The position numbers were made by a program, and so were the translations under genes. DNA of 64,000 nt from positions 7,045,200 through 7,109,199 of the forward strand of contig NC_092689.1 of NCBI RefSeq assembly GCF_964275005.1, written 5' to 3'. Position 1 is the stretch's first letter; the number at the start of each line of letters is the position of its first letter. The notes beneath the pieces are model-generated. The model made no database searches, was not told where the DNA came from, and saw nothing but the letters and a program-made list of their open reading frames with translations. Source of the DNA: Diadema setosum. Its lineage: Eukaryota; Echinodermata; Echinoidea; Diadematoida; Diadematidae. Positions 57,632 to 64,000 of the stretch are shown piece after piece.

Positions 57632-58402
57632 GTGAGTAAGATTCACCATCACAGTCAAAGCTCTGTACCCTTGGCAAACACACACACAAGAAAACAAAAA
57701 TAGGTTAAAGTAATTCTTTGTATTCTGTAAAGGAAAATTTTGTAGCTACAAAGGAGCTCAACAGTGCAGCAGCATCATAATATCGGAGCTCATGACACAC
57801 AGTAAACCAGTGATCTCATCGTCACATGTAGACAACTACGCCACACTCGGCAAGTTCATGGATTAAGATGATCTTCATCTGAAACACTGTTACTAAAGAC
57901 TGTAATAGCATATTTTGAAAACAAACAAAATATTGTCAAATGTTTATTATCAGTATTATTATGATTATGGTAAAAGAAAATCTTAACAGGGCTGAATTGG
58001 CATTAGGGGTCATTGTCACCGACTGCCAAATTTTGACTGTCGTGATGACGGTTTGCGTATAATCATGAGATGACCCCATACAACGCTGTACCTCTGGGTA
58101 CCATGTGGTGCATCATTTGCTCAGTCTGTGCTCAGTCTGGCTCTCGATCTGGCTCCCAAGGGTTTTTCTACAACTTATCAAAGCTGATATCACCTTTCAA
58201 AGGAGATTTTACCCTGGAAGAAATCTATAGTCTTTGTTGTTATTGAGGAATCCAGTAAAGCAGAACAACATGCATCTTATGGTTATAAACCCATTAGATA
58301 TGCAAAACTGTCCGTCATATTACTTCCTAAAATGCCTGAAACCGCCTGTCCGTTTTTGTCATTGTAATTAATTGTTTGAAACATTGTAAATGCTCAATGC
58401 AG

Positions 58403-58678
58403 CTCAGACATCTCCGCTGGAGTTTGGTGCGATCACTCCTTACCGCATCCCCGTCTCTTGGGACATGATACCGGGCATCTCAGAGTACGTCCTCTCCTAC
58501 GAACCTGCCGACGGGGACGAACCCGCCTCGCAGATAATCAACCAGCCAGTCGCGTCGAGCAACGGCCTCTCTCGCACGTATGCAACCAACTTTACCGGCC
58601 TGACCCCAGGTCGAACGTACGTCTTCACCCTCGAGTGGCCATTGGCTTTCCGTGTCCCTACAGCCGCCAGAACAACAG
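58403..58678 (+). CDS. FN3 module 47 (type A), exon
   Basis: A 92-residue module. IPVSWDMIPGISEYVLSYEP, then A-D-G-D, mixes type-A length with a type-B-like Y-x-P-x-D-G. The corner is GLTPGRTYVFTL. One sequon (NFT). Acceptor ATGCAG, donor GTGTGT, phase 1. The intron to 59023 is 345 bases with a GT-rich end near 58994-59011. Confidence 0.86.
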
Positions 58679-59023
58679 GTGTGTAGGGCTATGTCTTTGT
58701 TGACTGTCCGTGTATCAGAAATGTCATGATTATGATGGTAGTGATGTGATTTAAAGTAATTTATTTTGACTTGTCAGATGTGGTTATCTGAGTCTCTCTG
58801 TAACTAATTGAGTGTGGACATTTGGGTGCATAGGGACTCATGGGCCTCAGTGGATGATTGCAGTGGAGGGAAATTGATTATTCATGCAAGAACTTTTCTG
58901 TGCCTTCAACTGTTATATGTGAGAATTTGCAGAGGAGCTGTTTATTTCTCTCACTTAGGCCTAATTAATGACATTTTCTTCCTTTTTTTTTTTGTCTGTG
59001 TGTGTGTATGTGTATTTTGGCAG

Positions 59024-59302
59024 TCCCACTGCCTGTGTTCAATGCGAGCCTCAGCAACGTCACCTCCTGCACTCTGATGATCACGTGGTGCCTACCGGAT
59101 GGGGACTTTGACAATGTTTCCATCAGCGTGGAGCCCACTGCAGACGTCTCGGTCACGAACATCAGCGGGATGGGAGGAGCGTGCCGCCAACAGCAGGTGG
59201 TCGAACTCCGGCAGCTGCAGCCGATGACGAGCTACAATGTGACGGCCGAGGTGGTCAGTGGAGACGCAAGGAGTGAGCCGGTGATGGTCTACGCAGTCTC
59301 AG
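59024..59302 (+). CDS. FN3 module 48 (type B), exon
   Basis: A 93-residue module that opens P-L-P-V. LMITWCLPDGDFDNVSISVE is the core, with three cysteines in the module (TSCTL, WCLP, GACRQ). The corner is QLQPMTSYNVTA. Sequons NAS, NVT twice, NVS and NIS. Acceptor TTTGGCAG, donor GTCTGT (non-purine at +3), phase 1. The 1.8-kb intron to 61117 shows no recognisable element. Confidence 0.86.
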
Positions 59303-61117
59303 GTCTGTCAAGTGTGGTTTTTTTGCCTGTGGATGTTTGTGAGTTTGAGAGTTTGAGTGTTAGTGTGTCTACCTGTTGATTGATATTACCATCTGTGTGT
59401 ACATGTATGTGTAATTGTTTGAGTGCCATGGCCAATGTGGGGTCACCATCATGTTCATTACTGTGTTTTCAAACCTGAGCTGTAATTGTACACACCAACC
59501 TGTAGATGAGATTGTGGTTTCTGAATAGATCAATCCTGCAGATGGAATACTCACATGTCCATCTGTGTGAAAGAGCAAAAGTGCCAGGCAGTGTAAAGAA
59601 TTGACTATTCTGGTTTTTTGGTTGTCATATTCCACGATGTGGTGCCTCAGTAATAGCAAAATTGTGGACTTTCTCCTGTTTGATTCATAGAGATCGTGTA
59701 TTGCAAACTTGTTTGTTTCTTTGCATCAGATACAAATCATCTTGACCTTGTGATGAAAATGATAAAATGCTGGTCAATTCTCCTCAGAGTATTGCAGCAG
59801 GATGCAATTGGAAGTGAGGCGAAAGATATCTAGGAGCATAAACTGCCTCACTCTGTAAACATAGAGGTGGGACTAAGGGATCCAAAATTCCCTTTTCTGC
59901 AACATATATGTTCAACATGACCTGCGAGATTCTCTTGCTTCAATCAGCTTTGCTGCTGTCTCTCCAGTCACCCTCAAACTTGAGTCACAGATGCCCTCAG
60001 GTGTTAGTTCATAAAAAGGTACAGCTGTATATTGTCCAGGGTTATGTGCTGAGGTCAAAGGTTGAAGGTCACTTGTGGAAGTTAATGTGCAAGACTGTCT
60101 GTATTTTCTCTTTTTAAATGTTGGTTAGAGATGAACTTAATTGGCTGTCTCCATATGTCATATGATGTGGAGACACCCAAGTTCGTGTCTCACCAACTTT
60201 CCCTGCCAAATTCCTAGGACAAATAACTTTGCATTCCTCTATGTCCATATGTGACCTCATTGGGGTCAAAGATGCTCTCAGAGGATCTGTTCTTATAGTG
60301 ATGTCCATGGTAACATGCTGATGAGGTTGTAGACCAGTGAAGCTCAAATGTTCAGGTTTATCTACAACATTCTCTTTCTGTTTTGGGTCTTTTCGAGGCA
60401 GTGATGAAGTATGACCAAGCTTATGTGATGGTGCAGAATGTAAACTTACATGTTACTCTGTATTTCCAAATATGACTGTTCTAAGAGTTGGTCATACATA
60501 TCGTGTACGGAGGTGCATGCATTTTGTAAGTATGTGTGTTAAGGTGTCACATGTCTATAGCAAATGTCATCATGTACGGTCGACTTTTCATTTCTAGCTT
60601 GCTTAGCTGTTGACATGAAGACATTTTCCTCTATCTCGCCAAACCCTCTGCCAGTACCTCAATTATTAATAAATATGATGTTGTGTCATCGAAATGGGCA
60701 TTTCCTTAACTATCATTTTTAAACCGTTTAATTTACAATGTATGACTGGCAACTTTTCCTCTTCTTAAAAGTACACACTGCTTTGTGATCTTTCATTCAG
60801 CCATTAAATAAAAATCCATCAAGGTGTGCATAGTGTCACAAATTGGGGGACAATATCTCATATGCCTACAATCTCTTCATTGTATCTGTAATGATTAGAT
60901 GTGTTATAGATAGAAGGCATTCTTCTCACAAACCATGTTCAAAATGATAACTACATTGCTTCAAGTTAACTTGACACCAGGATATAGTATGCTTTTTATA
61001 GGGAGCCAGGAAAAGGTCTTAATCTTTGGAGACATTGTCCCTACATGTAGTCTATTCATATGCACTGAATGAATTCTCACCAATAATCATATTTCTCTTC
61101 ATTTTGGTCGAATGCAG

Positions 61118-61360
61118 AGACCCGAGGCGGGAATATTGATGTCCTTGATGTCAGCACTTCCATGGTGAATATTTCCTGGTCCCCAGTGGTGGGGACAGAC
61201 ACATTCTTTGTGGACATCATGGGGCCGTCCAACAACGTGACCAGGAATGTCACTGGAGTCCGACAGCTGTCCATCGCAGACCTGGAACCGGGAACGCAGT
61301 ACACGATTACCGTCCGCTGGGACTTTGTGTGTGACCTTCCCTCAATTCAGCCTTACACAA
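61118..61360 (+). CDS. FN3 module 49 (type A), exon
   Basis: An 81-residue module. VNISWSPVVGTDTFFVDIMG is the core, and the corner is DLEPGTQYTITV. One cysteine (DFVCDL). Sequons NIS, NVT twice. Acceptor ATGCAG, donor GTAAGT, phase 1. The intron to 62369 carries the second copy of the repeat seen before module 46. Confidence 0.87.
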
Positions 61361-61919
61361 GTAAGTTTCATGAACACCCTATCCATTTGCCTACTGTATA
61401 TTTGCAGGAGGAGTGGCAAAGAAGATGTGGCTCATGAGAAAATTATGGTTATTTTCCATGTGGCTTGTGGGATATGTTGTGTCAGCAGTGTGAAAGTGGC
61501 TGCAGAAAGAATAGCCATGAATTGAGCTATGACAGTCATGCAAGAAAATGCTGAAAATTTGCTCTCATTTTTAATGATTACAAACAGTCGATAACTCTCA
61601 TTTTCACTGCATTGCATTGAGGAAGTGAGGTTTGAACAAAGACTGTTGTTTGGAAGTGCAGTGTCCGTGGTGGAAATCGGTGCAATACATTACCATGTAC
61701 TGGATTTATGGACTTTGAGTTACAATACAAAATATGTGTCTGTGACAGAGTTGATTATCATACACTGTATTTGAAGTTACAGCTTTTCTTCACAATTGTG
61801 AACATCATTCCAACAGTGACAAATTTCTCTCATGCTTTGTGCTCCCACAGGAGTTTCTGTTACGAGTTGTGATCAGTGAACAGAAATTCTTTCTTAACTC
61901 TGTGTGCCAATGGTGTAAA

Positions 61920-62255
61920 CTCCCTGTGGTGTGCCATGGTGTAAACTCCCTGTGTGCCACATTATTCTGAGAACGCAATGCACGAGCGTGATTTAAAAAA
62001 CGTTCTGTTTGTCAAAGCCATCTGATGTTCTATAGGAGGTCGTATGGTAGAAATGCGGTACAGGAAAGTTGTAGAGAAAACTGCAAGCTTTGCTGTAATG
62101 TAAATGTGACAACAATTAAAGGTGTGGCTATCGTGATGCTTTCAATGCACTGTGACATGTTGTGGTCATCAATCCGTATGTGCACAGTTGTGTGTATGAG
62201 CATATAAAAATGTGTAAAGTAGCGGGCATGCCGTTGGCAGAGTTGGTGCGTGCAA
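61920..62255. repeat. intron repeat shared with 56770-57275, copy 2
   Basis: It has the same order of words as the copy at 56770-57275 but is shorter by several gaps. A local duplication of GTGTAAACTCCCTGTG lies at its left edge (61914-61953). It ends about 115 bases before the acceptor of module 50. Confidence 0.65.
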
Positions 62256-62369
62256 ACATGGCTCACATACAAGAAATGAAGTTTTCAGAGAGGAACGAGG
62301 AGCCGCTTGCAGTGTAATGATGACAGGAATCTCATATCTTTTTGTTCTGCCTCCCTTTTTCGTTCTCAG

Positions 62370-62636
62370 TACCTTTCCCCCCTCAGAACATCACCTTTGA
62401 AGAGGCGACTGTCGGGTCCATTACTGTCTCCTGGTCAGATCCCCAGGAGGGAGCGTGGGAAGAGTTTATGGTGACCTACGCGGCTGGCGGTGACACCCCC
62501 TCCCAGATATCACCAAACCCTGTCGGAAACATGGTCACAATTGACGATTTGGCTCAGAACACAGCGTATGTGATCACGGTCCGTGCTATAGCTGGTGATC
62601 AAGAGAGCGAAGCCATTACGCTATCCGCCAGAACAA
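62370..62636 (+). CDS. FN3 module 50 (type B), exon
   Basis: An 89-residue module that opens P-F-P-P. ITVSWSDPQEGAWEEFMVTY is the core, and the corner is DLAQNTAYVITV. A-G-D-Q is shared with module 42 in the F-G loop. One sequon (NIT). Acceptor TTCTCAG, donor GTACGT, phase 1. The intron to 63585 holds the second copy of the repeat at 34820-35275 and a TC tract (63137-63200). Confidence 0.88.
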
Positions 62637-62789
62637 GTACGTAGAGCACAAACGTTTTGTTTATCATGTCTTGAATCATCCTGTACTTGGTCATTGGGTA
62701 TGGAAAAAAAAACAAAAAAACAAAAAACAGAAACAAATTTGAAGATATTGAGTGTACACTGCAGGTGACATTGCAAAGACAAGCCGTGA

Positions 62790-63115
62790 AAGGGATGCTA
62801 TCAGAGACTCCAACTCTCTCGTTTTTGACGGGAGATCTCCCGCCGAAAACCCAGTTTTGCAAAATCTCCCGTTCTCCCGCTGGAGATTTGATTTCTCCTG
62901 CCCTGGCTCTGTGTCTCCCTGTGGAAAGGATTTGTTACTTATTGCTATCATATGTTGAAAAAATAAGCCTTAGATAGCACCAGAGAGCATCTAGAACCCT
63001 AGGAACTCGTGCTTCGCACACATCAACTTGGAGTCTCCGGTTTGCTAGGGGTTTCGGGCGGGAGAATCTCCAGATCAGAAGGTGCTTGGGGTTGGAGTCT
63101 CTGTGCTATTTTGTA
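62790..63115. repeat. dispersed intron repeat, copy 2
   Basis: This is the partner of 34820-35275. CAAAATCTCCCGTTCTCCCG, AGAGAGCATCTAGAACCCTA, GTTTGCTAGGGGTTTCGGGC and CAGAAGGTGCTTGGGGTTG follow in order. Confidence 0.7.
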
Positions 63116-63136
63116 GGGACTTTGATACAGAGCATT

Positions 63137-63200
63137 TCCCTGTCTCTCTCTCTGTTTCTTTCTCTCTCCCTCTCTCTTTCTTTCTTTCTCTCCCTCCTTC
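63137..63200. repeat. CT-rich low-complexity tract
   Basis: CTCT and TTTC units make a pyrimidine tract of about 60 bases in the intron after module 50. Confidence 0.9.
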
Positions 63201-63585
63201 TGTACATGTGTATTCATGGTATGCTTCATTCTCTCGAAACAGGCTTTCAAAATCATTTGATATCTCAAAATAAGCTTTTAACTTGAGGAATTGTTCCATT
63301 AATTCACCAAATATTTCTGTGGCTGTAAATTTTTCAATGCTTATATATTCATAGCAGAAGATGTCGATTTCTAATTCTCTTCTTCCATCTCACCTCATAT
63401 GTGCACAAGGTTATTCAATGAAATCTTTTCACGTGTATCTATCCTAGGAATCCTTCTTTGACTTTAAGATTTTATGAATGATGTATTAGTAAGACATTTT
63501 CAAAAAATCAATTTGTGTCTTCAATCATTGCTTGCGTTATATCATGTTTGTTTGAATGTTATTTTGTCATTCATATTTAAATCAG

Positions 63586-63858
63586 GGGCCCAGGAGTCTG
63601 AGGAGTTGGCTGTGATTGGTCAGTCCCCGACAAGCCTCAACGTCACCTGGGGTAACACAACTAACTCCGATGTTTCGGGATTCATCCTGAGAATATTCGA
63701 TGGCAGTACACCAGCGGTGCCTTCTGTGAGTGTTGGGCTGGACACGTTGGAGGCAAGCTTCAGTGGTCTCACTCCGGGCACCGATTACCGCATCGATCTG
63801 ACCATCGTCCTGCCGGGTGTCATTGACGAAGTCGTCGATTCTATAAATGCCACCACAA
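63586..63858 (+). CDS. FN3 module 51 (type A), exon
   Basis: A 91-residue module, the last one in the window. LNVTWGNTTNSDVSGFILRI is close to module 19 (TWGNTTN). The corner is GLTPGTDYRIDL. Sequons NVT, NTT and NAT. Acceptor AAATCAG, donor GTAAGA, phase 1. The gene continues beyond the window. Bases 63859-64000 are intron. Confidence 0.87.
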
Positions 63859-64000
63859 GTAAGAATAGATTGTAGGATTCTCTGTTCAGCAATGTTGTTG
63901 TGGTTGGGAGGGTTGGGATGGGAAGAAAGTCTTTGTGTACCTAAGCCTTCTTTCTTTTATATTATCTTCACGTCTCCAAAGCATTTATGTATTATTTCAT

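Larger units (their letters stand above)
1110..63858 (+). other. giant FN3-repeat gene, internal part (modules 1-51)
   Basis: Fifty-two exons on the + strand give one continuous reading frame of 4,540 residues made only of FN3 modules. Each exon length is a multiple of three except the two halves of module 20 (91 and 182 bases, together 273). All other introns are phase 1, so modules can be skipped without shifting the frame. Odd modules are the short A type and even modules the longer B type, without exception. N-x-S/T sequons are frequent and there is no membrane segment, which fits an extracellular array. Both ends of the gene lie outside the window. Receptor tyrosine phosphatase ectodomains, tenascins, fibronectin-like proteins, FN3-bearing collagens and usherin are the families to compare. 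The exons are well supported, the family is not decided. Confidence 0.85.

Noticed and set aside
1110-63858. Assignment of the gene as a receptor tyrosine phosphatase, tenascin or fibronectin
   Set aside because: Only FN3 modules are visible. The deciding domains would lie outside the window, so no symbol is given.

Overview
The window is a piece of a large animal genome: long AT-rich introns, GT-AG splice sites, many short inverted-repeat transposons, microsatellites and tRNA-derived SINEs. The frequent tacatgta-type intron motifs and the style of the small transposons suggest a marine invertebrate deuterostome, most likely an echinoderm. That assignment is inference.

One gene fills the window on the + strand and runs off both ends. 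I can place 52 coding exons, between 1110 and 63858, that encode 51 consecutive fibronectin type III (FN3) modules: 13,620 coding bases, 4,540 residues. Fifty modules occupy exactly one exon each, with phase-1 introns on both sides. Module 20 alone is split by an internal phase-2 intron. No signal peptide, transmembrane segment, catalytic domain or stop codon of the gene lies here, so this is an internal stretch of a giant, probably extracellular or cell-surface, N-glycosylated adhesion or receptor-type protein. FN3 arrays of this kind occur in receptor tyrosine phosphatases of the PTPRB/PTPRQ/PTPRJ type, tenascins, fibronectin, fibrillar-associated collagens and usherin. The sequence here does not decide among them.

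The modules fall into two kinds that alternate without exception. Type A (odd numbers, mean 85 aa) has a short C-strand region and often a W-G/D/N motif. Type B (even numbers, mean 93 aa) usually opens with P-x-x-P and often has W-x-P-P-x-G-x-F-D-x-Y followed by a Y-S-P-x-D-G-like stretch. The protein is therefore a chain of A-B pairs. Modules 1-4 and 5-8 also resemble each other as a four-module block.

Region by region: 1-1109 is intron with a long TATC microsatellite. 1110-29200 carries modules 1-24, with small transposons in several introns. 29201-33952 is the largest intron (4.75 kb), filled by a roughly 4.3 kb non-coding element with short terminal inverted repeats, internal duplications and several tRNA-like segments on the minus strand. 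33953-63858 carries modules 25-51, with more small transposons, a SINE, twin perfect palindromes and two intron-repeat families that occur twice. No other protein gene, functional tRNA, rRNA or CRISPR array is supported. In the exon entries residues are counted from the split codon, and the intron that follows each exon is described there.
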